A DNA stretch of 64,000 bases, taken from the NCBI RefSeq assembly GCF_947495705.1, contig NZ_CANLZR010000002.1:186001-250000 (forward strand), read 5' to 3'. The stretch is from an uncultured Phycicoccus sp. (lineage in GTDB: Bacteria; Actinomycetota; Actinomycetes; Actinomycetales; Dermatophilaceae). Numbering within the stretch: position 1 is the stretch's first letter; every line of letters begins with the position of its first letter. Below, piece by piece: positions 38,721 to 48,414 of the stretch. The translations under genes and the position numbers were made by a program. Under the pieces are notes generated by a model, which worked only from the letters and a program-made list of their open reading frames with translations, did not search any database and was not told the origin of the DNA.

Positions 38721-38746
38721 GGAAGAGATATTACCTTCCATGGAAG
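38713..38746. promoter_or_regulatory. pair of palindromic candidate MarR operators, 21 bp centre-to-centre
   Basis: TCTTCCATGGAAGA (38713-38726) and CTTCCATGGAAG (38735-38746) between the divergent EamA and MarR genes. Confidence 0.78.
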
Positions 38747-38759
38747 ATATAATCCAGTG

Positions 38760-39245
38760 ATGGACCACGTGAGCACCGTCCACGAGCAGTGGCTCGCCGA
38801 GCGCCCGGACCTCGACACCACGCCCGTACTCGTCATCGGCCGCATCCACCGGATCGCGGCGGCCCTCACCCCCGAGCTCACCGCGGTCTACGCGGAGTAC
38901 GGCCTCGGGGAGGGCGAGTTCGACATGCTCGCCACCCTGCGCCGCCAAGGGGAGCCGTACGCGCTGACGCCCGGCGAGCTGGGCGAGCGGACGATGGTCA
39001 CCTCGGGGGCGGTGAGCAAGCGGCTCGACCGGCTCGAGGCGCGGGGGCTGCTCGAGCGTCGCCGGACGGCCGGCGACGGGCGCTCCCGCACCGTCCACCT
39101 CACCGAGGCCGGACGGGCGCTCATCGACGAGGCGATGGCTGCCCACATGGCGAACGAGCACCGGCTGCTCGCCGCCCTCCCGCCGCGCGAGCGCGACGCC
39201 CTCGCCCGGCTGCTCGGCCGGCTGGCCGAGTCGCTCGGAGCGTGA
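38760..39245 (+). CDS. MarR family transcriptional regulator
   Basis: [66 protein letters not shown]. Confidence 0.92.
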   Translation: MDHVSTVHEQWLAERPDLDTTPVLVIGRIHRIAAALTPELTAVYAEYGLGEGEFDMLATLRRQGEPYALTPGELGERTMVTSGAVSKRLDRLEARGLLERRRTAGDGRSRTVHLTEAGRALIDEAMAAHMANEHRLLAALPPRERDALARLLGRLAESLGA

Positions 39246-39275
39246 CCTGCGTCGCACCTGGCGGCCACGGTCACC

Positions 39276-39304
39276 GCGCCCGGGCCCGGCCGGGCGCCGG
39301 GCGC
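39276..39304. terminator. GC-rich inverted repeat downstream of the MarR gene
   Basis: GCGCCCGG ... CCGGGCGC 8-bp outer stem; lies 15 bp before the next start codon, so the role is uncertain. Confidence 0.35.
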
Positions 39305-39318
39305 TAGAGTCCACGACC

Positions 39319-41118
39319 ATGGCCATCACCAAGGTCCTCATCGCGAACCGGGGCGAGATCGCCGTGCGCATCGCCCGTGCGTGCGCGGACTCCGGCATCG
39401 GGTCCGTCGCCGTCTACGCCGACCCCGACCGGGACGCCCTCCACGTCAAGGTCGCCGACGAGGCGTACGCCCTCGGCGGGTCCACGCCCGGGGAGTCCTA
39501 TCTCCGCCAGGACCTGCTCATCCAGATCGCGCAGGAGGCGGGCGCGGACGCCGTGCACCCCGGGTACGGGTTCCTCGCCGAGAACGCCGGCTTCGCGCAG
39601 AAGGTCATCGACGCGGGCCTCACCTGGATCGGCCCCGGCCCCGAGGCCATCGACAGCCTCGGCGACAAGGTCAAGGCCCGGCACATCGCGCTCGACGCCG
39701 ACGCCCCGCTCGTGCCCGGCACCAAGGACCCGGTGAGCGGCCCCGACGAGGTCGTCGCGTTCGCGCAGGAGCACGGCCTCCCGGTCGCGATCAAGGCGGC
39801 CTACGGCGGCGGCGGCCGCGGCCTCAAGGTCGCCCGCACGATCGAGGAGATCCCCGAGCTCTTCGACTCCGCGGTGCGCGAGGCCGTCACCGCGTTCGGC
39901 CGGGGCGAGTGCTTCGTCGAGCGCTTCCTCGACCACCCGCGCCACGTCGAGACCCAGTGCCTCGCCGACCAGCACGGCAACGTCGTCGTCGTCTCGACCC
40001 GCGACTGCTCCCTGCAGCGGCGCAACCAGAAGCTCGTCGAGGAGGCGCCCGCCCCCTTCCTCACCGACGCCCAGCACACCGAGGTGGTGCGGGCGTCGAA
40101 GGCGATCCTCGCCAAGGCCGGGTACGTGGGCGCCGGCACCTGTGAGTTCCTCGTCGCCCCGGACGGCCACATCTCCTTCCTCGAGGTCAACACCCGCCTC
40201 CAGGTCGAGCACCCGGTGTCCGAGGAGGTCACCGGCATCGACCTCGTCCGCGAGCAGCTCCGCATCGCCGACGGTCAGCGCCTCGACTACCCCGACCCCG
40301 AGCCGCACGCCCACTCCATCGAGTTCCGGATCAACGGCGAGGACGCCGGCCGCGGCTTCCTCCCCGCGCCCGGCACGGTGAGCCGGATGGTCGTCCCGCA
40401 CGGTCCGGGCGTGCGCTGGGACGCCGGCATCGTGGAGGGCGACACCGTCGCCGGTGCGTTCGACTCGATGATCGCCAAGCTCGTCGTCACCGGCCGCACC
40501 CGCCAGCAGGCGCTCGAGCGCGCGCGCCGAGCGCTGGACGAGCTCGTCGTCGAGGGCATGCCCACCGTCATCCCGTTCCACCGGAAGGTCGTGGCCGACC
40601 CCGCGTTCGCACCGGCCGACCCGCAGGCCCCGTTCACGGTGCACACCCGGTGGATCGAGACCGAGTTCGACAACGACATCGAGCCCTACGCGGGGCCCAC
40701 GTCCGACACTCCGGAGCCGGCGGAACGGCAGACGATCGTCGTGGAGGTCGGGGGCAAGCGCCTCGAGGTGTCGGTCCCCGGCGGACTGTCCTTCGGCGGC
40801 GGCGGCGGCGGTGGCGGCAACCCCGGGCCCGCGAAGAAGAAGGCCCCGCGGCGCAGTGGGCGCGGCGGGGGCGGCGCCGCGGTCTCGGGCGACTCCCTCA
40901 CGGCTCCCATGCAGGGCACGATCGTCAAGGTCAGCGTCGAGGAAGGCGCCACCGTCGCCGCCGGCGACCAGGTGGTCGTGCTCGAGGCGATGAAGATGGA
41001 GCAGCCCATCACCGCGCACAAGGCGGGCACCGTGTCGGGGCTCGCGGCGCAGGTCGGGGCGACCGTCGGCAACGGCGCCGTCATCTGCGAGATCAAGGAC
41101 GCCGAGCCGCAGGCCTGA
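39319..41118 (+). CDS. acetyl-/propionyl-CoA carboxylase alpha subunit (biotin carboxylase plus BCCP)
   Basis: [37 protein letters not shown]...; biotinylation motif [11 protein letters not shown] at the C-terminus. Confidence 0.96.
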   Translation: MAITKVLIANRGEIAVRIARACADSGIGSVAVYADPDRDALHVKVADEAYALGGSTPGESYLRQDLLIQIAQEAGADAVHPGYGFLAENAGFAQKVIDAGLTWIGPGPEAIDSLGDKVKARHIALDADAPLVPGTKDPVSGPDEVVAFAQEHGLPVAIKAAYGGGGRGLKVARTIEEIPELFDSAVREAVTAFGRGECFVERFLDHPRHVETQCLADQHGNVVVVSTRDCSLQRRNQKLVEEAPAPFLTDAQHTEVVRASKAILAKAGYVGAGTCEFLVAPDGHISFLEVNTRLQVEHPVSEEVTGIDLVREQLRIADGQRLDYPDPEPHAHSIEFRINGEDAGRGFLPAPGTVSRMVVPHGPGVRWDAGIVEGDTVAGAFDSMIAKLVVTGRTRQQALERARRALDELVVEGMPTVIPFHRKVVADPAFAPADPQAPFTVHTRWIETEFDNDIEPYAGPTSDTPEPAERQTIVVEVGGKRLEVSVPGGLSFGGGGGGGGNPGPAKKKAPRRSGRGGGGAAVSGDSLTAPMQGTIVKVSVEEGATVAAGDQVVVLEAMKMEQPITAHKAGTVSGLAAQVGATVGNGAVICEIKDAEPQA

Positions 41119-41120
41119 CC

Positions 41121-41149
41121 CCCGGCCGGCGCTCGCGCGCCGGGCCGGG
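41121..41149 (+). terminator. hairpin after the carboxylase alpha gene
   Basis: CCCGGCCGGCGC-tcgc-GCGCCGGGCCGGG (one bulge), directly after the stop. Confidence 0.55.
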
Positions 41150-41228
41150 CCCGCAGCAGACCGGACCCCCGATCAGGTCCGTGGTGGCACGCTGTGTCAT
41201 GCTGTTCTCGAAATCTTTGGAGGACTGG

Positions 41229-41888
41229 ATGACAGAGTCGAGATCGAACGTCTACGACGAGCTGGCCGTGGTCGGCAAGGCCTTCGCCAGCGCCAAGCGC
41301 CTCGAGATCATCGAGCTGCTGGCCCAGAGCGAGCACTCCGTCGACGAGATCGTGCGCGCCACCGGCCAGGGCCTGAGCACCGTCTCGGCCCACCTGCAGA
41401 TCCTGCGGGCCGCCGACCTCGTCCGGACCCGACGGTCGGGCACCCGCGTCATCTACCGAGTGGCGGGGCCGGACGTCGCCGAGCTGCACGCCCTGCTCGG
41501 GGCCGTCGCCCGGCGCCACTCCCCCGACGTCGGGGCCGCCCTGGCAGCGCATCTCGGCAGCGGGGGCGAGGTCCACGACATCAGTCGTGAGGACCTGACC
41601 GCCCGGATGCGGGACGGCACGGTGACCCTGCTCGACGTCCGCCCGGCCGAGGAGTTCGCGAGCGCGCACATCCCCGGAGCCGTGTCCGTGCCCCTGGCCG
41701 ACCTCGGCACCCGGCTCGCCGAGGTGCCCGCCGACCGCGGCATCGTCGCGTACTGCCGTGGTGCGTACTGCGTCATGGCGCACGACGCCGTCACCCTCAT
41801 CAACGCCCAGGGCAGGGAGGCGCGGCGACTCCAGGACGGGTTCCTCGAGTGGCGCCTCGCCGGCCTGCCCGTCACCGCGGACGCGTAA
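41229..41888 (+). CDS. ArsR-family regulator fused to a rhodanese domain
   Basis: HTH: AKRLEIIELLAQSEHSVDEIVRATGQGLSTVSAHLQILRAADLVRTRRSGTRVIYRV. Rhodanese: VTLLDVRPAEEFASAHIPGAVSVPLADL...GIVAYCRGAYCVMA. RBS GGAGG upstream of ATG 41229. Confidence 0.92.
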   Translation: MTESRSNVYDELAVVGKAFASAKRLEIIELLAQSEHSVDEIVRATGQGLSTVSAHLQILRAADLVRTRRSGTRVIYRVAGPDVAELHALLGAVARRHSPDVGAALAAHLGSGGEVHDISREDLTARMRDGTVTLLDVRPAEEFASAHIPGAVSVPLADLGTRLAEVPADRGIVAYCRGAYCVMAHDAVTLINAQGREARRLQDGFLEWRLAGLPVTADA

Positions 41889-41966
41889 CCACCCGACTCC
41901 CGCCCACCCCACCGGCTGCCCGAGCCCCGACCCGACCACGTCGACCCCCGTCGACCGAGGAGAAGC

Positions 41967-42692
41967 ATGCAGACCCAGCCCACCAGCACCCGCCGCCGTT
42001 CGGTGGTCGTCCCGACGCTCATCGCGGTCATCGCGCTCGTCCTGACCGTCGTGGCCGTCGTCGCGTCCCGGCCCGACCCGTCCGCAGCGAAGCCCGGCGC
42101 CGCCGACCGGTCGTCGGCGGGCAGCGGCGCCGAGGACCCGCTGGCGCAGCTGCCCCGCCGGACCCCCGGGGACCCGCTGGCCGTCGGCGACCCCGACGCG
42201 CCGGTGGTCATGGTCAGCTACTCCGAGTTCCAGTGCCCGTTCTGCGGCAAGTTCGCCCGCGACACCGAGCCGGGCCTCATCGAGAAGTACGTCGAGGACG
42301 GCACGCTCCGCATCGAGTGGCGTGACTTCCCCTACCTCGGCGAGGAGTCGACGACGGCGGCGCTCGCCGGCCGGGCCGCGGCGCTGCAGGGGAAGTTCTG
42401 GGAGTTCCACGACGCCGTGTACGCCGAGCAGCGGCCCGTCAACGGCGGCGTCCTCACCGAGGAGTACCTCGCCTCCCTCGCTCGGGACGCGGGGCTCGAC
42501 GGCGACCGGCTCGTGGAGGACATGGCCCGCCCCGAGCTCGCCGAGGCGGTTCGCGCCGACTTCGCGGAGGGTCAGGCCCTCGGCGTCACCGGCACCCCGG
42601 CCTTCATCGTCAACGGGCAGCCCATCATCGGGGCCCAGCCCGCCGAGGTCTTCGAGCAGGCCATCGAGAACGCAGCCGACGCGGCCCGATGA
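41967..42692 (+). CDS. DsbA-family thiol:disulfide oxidoreductase, membrane anchored
   Basis: N-terminal TM; DAPVVMVSYSEFQCPFCGKFARDTEPGLIEKYVEDG; CPFC active site; GTPAFIVNGQPIIGAQP. Confidence 0.92.
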   Translation: MQTQPTSTRRRSVVVPTLIAVIALVLTVVAVVASRPDPSAAKPGAADRSSAGSGAEDPLAQLPRRTPGDPLAVGDPDAPVVMVSYSEFQCPFCGKFARDTEPGLIEKYVEDGTLRIEWRDFPYLGEESTTAALAGRAAALQGKFWEFHDAVYAEQRPVNGGVLTEEYLASLARDAGLDGDRLVEDMARPELAEAVRADFAEGQALGVTGTPAFIVNGQPIIGAQPAEVFEQAIENAADAAR

Positions 42693-43549
42693 GCGAGGTC
42701 AGCTTCGTCGGGGCGCTGGTGGCCGGGACGCTCGCCCTGCTGTCCCCGTGCAGCGCCCTGCTCCTGCCGTCGTTCTTCGCGTACGCGTTCTCCAGCCGCT
42801 CGGCGCTGCTGGCCCGGACCGGCGTGTTCTACCTGGGACTGCTGGTCACCCTCGTCCCGCTCGGGACGGGCGCTGCGGCGGCCTCCGCGCTCTTCTACGG
42901 CCACCGCGCCGCCCTCATCACCATCGCGGGCTGGTCGGTCATCGGGCTCGGCGTGCTGCAGGTCCTCGGCCGCGGGTTCAGCCTGCCGTTCGCCGGGCGC
43001 CTGCAGGCCTGGTCCTCGGCCGCCGGTGCCGGACGGGGCGGCTACGCCTCCACCTTCGGGCTGGGCGCCGTGTACGGGCTGGCCGGGTTCTGCTCCGGAC
43101 CGGTGCTCGGCGCGATCCTCACCGTCGCCGCCACCCGCTCGACCCCGCTCGAGGGCGGACTGCTGCTCGCGGTCTACGCACTGGGGATGTCCCTCCCGCT
43201 CTTCGTGCTCGCCGCGCTGTGGGACCGGCACCGGCTGGGTGAGCGTCGCTGGCTCCGCGGGCGGATGCTGACCGTCGGCCGCCTCCAGGTGCACACGACC
43301 TCGCTGGCCTCCGGGCTCCTCTTCATCCTCATCGGCGCCCTGTTCCTGCGGTACGACGGGACGGCCGGGGTGACGGGGCTCCTCGGGCTCGGCGACACCA
43401 CCGAGCTGGAGGTGTCTGCGCAGACGGCGGTCGCGGAGGCCACCGCCGCGGTCCCCCTCTGGCTGCTCCCCGCCGCTGTCGCGGTCGGCGCCGGTCTCCT
43501 GGCCTGGTCGCGTGCCCGGCGCCGGGCCTCGGACTCGGCTCGCTCCTAG
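42689..43549 (+). CDS. cytochrome c biogenesis protein CcdA-like transmembrane thiol transporter
   Basis: VSFVGALVAGTLALLSPCSALLLPSFFAYAFSSRSALLARTGVFYLGL; paired cysteines (SPCS, GFCSGP). Confidence 0.88.
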   Translation: MSEVSFVGALVAGTLALLSPCSALLLPSFFAYAFSSRSALLARTGVFYLGLLVTLVPLGTGAAAASALFYGHRAALITIAGWSVIGLGVLQVLGRGFSLPFAGRLQAWSSAAGAGRGGYASTFGLGAVYGLAGFCSGPVLGAILTVAATRSTPLEGGLLLAVYALGMSLPLFVLAALWDRHRLGERRWLRGRMLTVGRLQVHTTSLASGLLFILIGALFLRYDGTAGVTGLLGLGDTTELEVSAQTAVAEATAAVPLWLLPAAVAVGAGLLAWSRARRRASDSARS

Positions 43550-43896
43550 CCCGTCCGCTCCCCCGGGGTCATCGGGGCGTCGTCGTCGGCGGACCGGCGT
43601 GGCTGCGGGTCGTCCGGGGTGCCGGGCACCGGGTTGGGGGGCGGCGGGGGCGGCACCTGGCCACCCTGCGTGCCGGACCCGGGCGTCCCGCTCGCCCCGC
43701 CCGACGGGACCCCGAGCCCCTTGCGGAGGGCGTCCCCGCCCTTGCCCACCTTGTCGGCGTGCGCGGGCCCGGCCTTGGACCGGACGAAGCCCTCGACCTT
43801 GCCGATCGCGTCGGAGGTCTTCTCGGGGTTCTGACGGGCGTAGTCCTTGACCTTCGCGACGGCGGCGATCAGCGCCGCGGCCCGGAACCTGGCCAT
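43546..43896 (-). CDS. small protein resembling the MT0933-type antitoxin family (tentative)
   Basis: AAVAKVKDYARQNPEKTSDAIGKVEGFVRSKAGPAHADKVGKGGDALRKGLG followed by a Pro/Gly-rich tail. Confidence 0.5.
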   Translation of the reverse strand: MARFRAAALIAAVAKVKDYARQNPEKTSDAIGKVEGFVRSKAGPAHADKVGKGGDALRKGLGVPSGGASGTPGSGTQGGQVPPPPPPNPVPGTPDDPQPRRSADDDAPMTPGERTG

Positions 43897-43974
43897 CGTG
43901 TCCTCCTGGGGTCGGCTGCACTGGACCCCCTCATCCTGCCCCAGCCGGGTTCGCGGCAGGTCGCCGGAGGTCCG

Positions 43975-45390
43975 TCAGTCGGTGGGATGCAGCCGGCGGG
44001 CGGCCTCGGCCACCGACCCCGAGAGCGAGGGGTAGACGGTGAACGTCGAGGCGATCTGGTCGACGTTGAGCCGGTGCTGCACGGCGAGGGTGACGGGGAA
44101 GATGAGCTCGGACGCGCGCGGCGCGACGATGACTCCCCCGATGACGGCCCCGGACCCCTTCTGCGCGAAGAGCTTGACGAACCCGTCGGTGATCCCGAGC
44201 ATCTTCGCGCGCGGGTTGCGGGAGAGCTGGAGCATGAGGACCTCGGCGTCGACCCGCTCGTCGTCGACGTCGTGCTGGGTGACGCCGACGGTCGCGATCT
44301 CGGGGTCGGTGAAGATGTTCGCCGAGACCACCCCGAGGTTGAGCGGGGCGACGGCGTCGCCGAGCGCGTGCGACATCGCGATCCGCCCCTGCATCGCCGC
44401 CACCGAGGCGAGCGGCAGGACGCCGGTGCAGTCGCCGGCGGCGTACACCCCGCGCACCGACGTCCGCGAGACCTTGTCGACGGCCACGTGGCCCGAGGGC
44501 AGGAGGTCGACCCCGACGTCCTCGAGGCCGATCCCGCTGGTCTGCGGGACCGAGCCGACCGCCAGGAGTGCGTGCGAGCCGGTGACCTCGCGGCCGTCCT
44601 CGAGCCGGACGAGCACCCCCTCGTCGGTGCGCTCCACCGACGCCATCCGGGACCGGCCGAGCACCTCCATCCCGCGCTTGCGGAAGACGTCCTCGATGAC
44701 CGTGGCCGCGTCGGGGTCCTCCCCCGGCAGCACCCGGTCGCGGCTGGAGACGAGGACGACCTCGGCACCGAGGCCGAGGTACGCCTGCGCGAGCTCGGCG
44801 CCGGTGACCCCGGAGCCGACGACGACGAGCCGCTCGGGAAGCTCCTCCAGGTCGTAGATCTGCTGCCAGGTGAGGATCCGCTCGCCGTCGGGGACGGCGG
44901 TGTCCATCACCCGGGGCGTCGCGCCGGTGGCGACGAGCACGACATCGGCCTCGAGGTCGCGGCTGCCGCCGTCGCCGTCCTCGACCCGCACGCAGGTCGG
45001 TGAGGTCAGCCGCGCGGTACCGGTGACGATGCTGACCCCGACCTCGGCGAGGCGGGCCGTGATGTCGCTGCTCTGGGCCGCCGCGAGAGCGACGACCCGG
45101 CGGTTCACCTCGGGCAGGTCCGCCACGGCGTCCGCCACGGGGTCGCCGTCGTGGTCCTCGAGATGGACGCCGAGGTCGGTGGCGGTCGCGAAGTCGCTGA
45201 GGTAGTCGGCGGTCGAGATGAGCGCCTTGCTCGGGACGCAGTCGGTGAGGACGGCGGCGCCGCCCATGCCGGTGCGCTCGACGACGGTGACCTCGGCACC
45301 GAGGTGCGCCGCGACCAGGGCCGCCTCGTACCCACCGGGGCCCCCACCGAGGATGACGACTCTGCTCGACCGCGCATTCACGGGATCCAT
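43975..45390 (-). CDS. NAD(P)H-quinone dehydrogenase / dihydrolipoamide dehydrogenase-like flavoprotein (LpdA type)
   Basis: SSRVVILGGGPGGYEAALVAAHLGAEVTVVERTGMGGAAVLTDCVPSKALI; single Cys at the redox motif. Start 45390 preferred over 45441. Confidence 0.88.
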   Translation of the reverse strand: MDPVNARSSRVVILGGGPGGYEAALVAAHLGAEVTVVERTGMGGAAVLTDCVPSKALISTADYLSDFATATDLGVHLEDHDGDPVADAVADLPEVNRRVVALAAAQSSDITARLAEVGVSIVTGTARLTSPTCVRVEDGDGGSRDLEADVVLVATGATPRVMDTAVPDGERILTWQQIYDLEELPERLVVVGSGVTGAELAQAYLGLGAEVVLVSSRDRVLPGEDPDAATVIEDVFRKRGMEVLGRSRMASVERTDEGVLVRLEDGREVTGSHALLAVGSVPQTSGIGLEDVGVDLLPSGHVAVDKVSRTSVRGVYAAGDCTGVLPLASVAAMQGRIAMSHALGDAVAPLNLGVVSANIFTDPEIATVGVTQHDVDDERVDAEVLMLQLSRNPRAKMLGITDGFVKLFAQKGSGAVIGGVIVAPRASELIFPVTLAVQHRLNVDQIASTFTVYPSLSGSVAEAARRLHPTD

Positions 45391-45537
45391 CCAACCACCC
45401 GGGCCGGTCGCGGCCCCGGTGGCCCGGTCGAATCGTGACAAAGGTGCTATTCCGCACCACTCCGGAAGTCCCTAGAGTGCGACCTGCAGCCGTCTCCGGT
45501 CCCCGGTCGCGGCCGTCCGTCGCCCCAGGAGGTCCCC

Positions 45538-46680
45538 ATGCCCAACCCCATCGGCCGCCGCGCCACCGCGCTCGCCGCGGCAGGCCTCACCGCCGTCGCC
45601 ATCACCGCCTGCTCACCTCCCACCGAGAGCGGCTCGGGAGGCACCGACACCGGCGGTGGCGTCTCGGCCGCGACGGCCACCTCCGCCGAGGAGCTCGGGG
45701 GGATGGACGCGCTCGTCGCCGCCGCGAACGAGGAGGGCGCGCTCAACGTCATCGCGCTGCCGCCGGACTGGGCGAACTACGGCGAGGTCATCAAGGCCTT
45801 CCAGGCGAAGTACCCCGACATCACCGTCACCAGCGACCAGCCCGACGCGAGCAGCGCCGACGAGATCGCCACCGCCAAGCGGCTCAAGGGCCAGTCCGGC
45901 GCCCCCGACGTCTTCGACCTCGGAGCCGCCGTGGCCCTCGCCAACACCGACATGTACGCGAAGTACAAGGTCGCCACCTGGGACGACGTCCCGGCCGACT
46001 TCAAGGACCCCGACGGGTTGTGGATCAACGACTACGGCGGCTACATGAGCATCGGCTACGACTCCTCGAAGGTCCCCGCCCCGACGAGCGTGCAGGACCT
46101 GATGGGCGCCGACTACAAGGGCAAGGTCGCCCTCAACGGCAACCCCACTGAGGCCGGCGCCGCGTTCGCCGGCGTCCAGATGGTCGCGATCGCCGAGGGC
46201 GGCAGCGCCGGCGACCTCGCCAAGGGCGTGGAGTTCTTCAAGGAGCTCAAGGCGGCCGGCAACTTCCTGCCCGTCGACCCCACCCCGGCCACCGTCGAGT
46301 CCGGCCAGACGCCGGTCGTCATCGACTGGGACTACCTCAACGCCTCGCTGAGCGCCAAGGTCCCGACCTGGGAGGTGTTCGTCCCGTCGGACGCCGTCGT
46401 GGCCGGCTACTACTACCAGGCCATCAACGTCGACGCGCCGCACCCGGCCGCCGCGCGGCTCTGGCAGGAGTTCCTCTACAGCGACGAGGGCCAGAACCTC
46501 TGGCTGAAGGGCGGCGCCCGGCCGGTCCGCTTCGACGCCATGAAAGAGGCGGGCACCCTCGACGAGGCCGCCGCGGCGGCGCTGCCCGCCGTCGACGGCA
46601 CCCCGGTCGTCCCGACCCAGGAGGACGCCGAGTCCGGCAAGACCTACCTCGCCGAGAACTGGGCCAACGCCGTTGGCTGA
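45538..46680 (+). CDS. ABC transporter substrate-binding lipoprotein (Fe3+/polyamine-type)
   Basis: Lipobox ITACS; NVIALPPDWANYGEVIKAFQAKYPDITVTSDQPDASSADEIATAK. Confidence 0.88.
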   Translation: MPNPIGRRATALAAAGLTAVAITACSPPTESGSGGTDTGGGVSAATATSAEELGGMDALVAAANEEGALNVIALPPDWANYGEVIKAFQAKYPDITVTSDQPDASSADEIATAKRLKGQSGAPDVFDLGAAVALANTDMYAKYKVATWDDVPADFKDPDGLWINDYGGYMSIGYDSSKVPAPTSVQDLMGADYKGKVALNGNPTEAGAAFAGVQMVAIAEGGSAGDLAKGVEFFKELKAAGNFLPVDPTPATVESGQTPVVIDWDYLNASLSAKVPTWEVFVPSDAVVAGYYYQAINVDAPHPAAARLWQEFLYSDEGQNLWLKGGARPVRFDAMKEAGTLDEAAAAALPAVDGTPVVPTQEDAESGKTYLAENWANAVG

Positions 46681-47566
46681 CGCGGCGACGGCCCGCCCCG
46701 CGGGGGCGCTGCGACGGCTTCGTCCGTCCGGCGCCCTCGCCGGGGTGGTGCCGTTCTTCGCGTACACCACGGTCTTCCTGCTCATCCCGACGCTCGTCGT
46801 CGTCATCGGGGCGTTCCTCGACGGCGACAACCGGCCGACCCTCGGGAACGTCGAGGGCCTCACCCAGCCCTCGGTCGTCCGAGGCCTCACCCAGTCGCTC
46901 ATCCTCTCGGCGGTGACCTCGGTCGGGGGCGCCGTCATCGGCGGCGTGCTCGCCTACGCGGTGAGCACCGCCCGGGAGGGGTCGGTGACGAGGCGCTTCT
47001 TCAGCTCGTTGTGCGGTGTGCTCGCCCAGTTCGGCGGGGTCGCCCTCGCGTTCGCCTTCATCGCCTCCTTCAGCGCGCAGGGGCTGCTGAGCGTGCTCCT
47101 CGGGCGGGTGGGGCTCGTCACGGGCGGCGGGCTGTGGCTCTACGAGTGGGACAAGGGCCTCATGCTCGTCTACCTCTACTTCCAGATCCCGCTCATGCTC
47201 ATCGTCTTCCTGCCCGCGGTCGAGGGCCTGCGCCCGCAGTGGCGGGAGGCCACCGAGACCCTCGGCGGCACGACGTGGACGTACTGGCGCCGGGTCGCGG
47301 CCCCGATCCTCTTCCCGTCGTTCGTCGGCGCCACCCTGCTGCTCTTCACCAACGCCTTCTCGGCGTACTCCACGGCCAAGGCCCTGGTCCCGCAGGCCAA
47401 CCCGCTGCTCCCCCTGCAGATCGGCGGCGCCCTCTCGTCCGAGGTCATCCTCGGGCAGGAGAACCTCGGCAAGGCGATGGCGCTCGCGATGGTCGTCGTC
47501 GTCGCGCTCGTCATGACGCTCTACGCCTGGATCGACAAGCGCGCCAGCCGCTGGATGACCCGATGA
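46673..47566 (+). CDS. ABC transporter permease
   Basis: Multi-TM; EGLRPQWREATETLGGTTWTYWRRVAAPILFPSFVGA (EAA loop). Confidence 0.92.
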   Translation: MADAATARPAGALRRLRPSGALAGVVPFFAYTTVFLLIPTLVVVIGAFLDGDNRPTLGNVEGLTQPSVVRGLTQSLILSAVTSVGGAVIGGVLAYAVSTAREGSVTRRFFSSLCGVLAQFGGVALAFAFIASFSAQGLLSVLLGRVGLVTGGGLWLYEWDKGLMLVYLYFQIPLMLIVFLPAVEGLRPQWREATETLGGTTWTYWRRVAAPILFPSFVGATLLLFTNAFSAYSTAKALVPQANPLLPLQIGGALSSEVILGQENLGKAMALAMVVVVALVMTLYAWIDKRASRWMTR

Positions 47567-48414
47567 GCGGGCGGAGCCGGTTCCGCCGGCGCCAGCGCGC
47601 GTTCCGGTGGGTGACCCTCAGCCTGCTGCTTGCCTTCTTCGCGCTGCCCCTGCTGGGCATGCTGGAGTTCACGACCCAGGGCCGCGGCGGGGAGGGGCGG
47701 ACCCTGGACACCTGGCGCACCCTCGCCGACGTCTCGACGGTCTCGCTCGAGTACCCGGCGCTCCGCGAGGGCTTCCTCGCCTCCGTGGGGCTCGGGGTCG
47801 TCACCCCGCTCGTCATGCTCGTTCTGCTCGTGCCGACGATGACCTGGGTGCGGCTGCGACTGCCGGGACTGTCCCGGACCGTCGAGTTCATCTGCCTGCT
47901 GCCGCTCACCGTGCCGGCCATCGTCCTCGTCGTCGGCCTGACGCCCATCTACGCCTGGGTCTACTACCTCGTGGGGTCCTCGACGCTGTGGCTGTCGCTG
48001 GCCTACGTCATCCTCGTGCTGCCGTACGCCTACCGGGCCCTGGACGCCGGGCTGCGCGCCATCGACGTCCGCACCCTCGCCGAGGCGGCTCGCTCGCTCG
48101 GGGCCGGCTGGGCCACCGTGATGTGGCGGGTCATCCTGCCCAACCTGCGCACCGCCGTCCTCTCGGCGTCCTTCCTGTCCGTCGCCCTGGTGCTCGGCGA
48201 GTTCACGATCGCGAGCCTGTTCAGCAAGAAGAACCTCCAGGTCGCCATGTTCGAGCTCGGCAAGTCCGACGCGAAGGTGTCGGTGGCCGTGGGGCTGGCG
48301 GCCCTCGTGTTCGGCTTCCTCGTCCTCTTCGCCATGTCCTTCGTCGGCAGCCGCGCGGCGGGCCCCTCCCGCTTCAGCCGGTTCCGTCGCTCCCGCAAGG
48401 AGACCCCCGCATGA
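47563..48414 (+). CDS. ABC transporter permease
   Basis: MSGRSRFRRRQRAFRWVTLSLLLAFFALPLLGMLEF...LAEAARSLGAGWATVMWRVILPNLRTA (EAA loop). Confidence 0.92.
   Translation: MSGRSRFRRRQRAFRWVTLSLLLAFFALPLLGMLEFTTQGRGGEGRTLDTWRTLADVSTVSLEYPALREGFLASVGLGVVTPLVMLVLLVPTMTWVRLRLPGLSRTVEFICLLPLTVPAIVLVVGLTPIYAWVYYLVGSSTLWLSLAYVILVLPYAYRALDAGLRAIDVRTLAEAARSLGAGWATVMWRVILPNLRTAVLSASFLSVALVLGEFTIASLFSKKNLQVAMFELGKSDAKVSVAVGLAALVFGFLVLFAMSFVGSRAAGPSRFSRFRRSRKETPA

Noticed and set aside
39304-41019. 571-aa minus-strand ORF opposite the carboxylase alpha gene
   Set aside because: Low-complexity Gly/Arg/Val/Asp composition typical of antisense frames in GC-rich DNA; opposite strand is an unmistakable enzyme.
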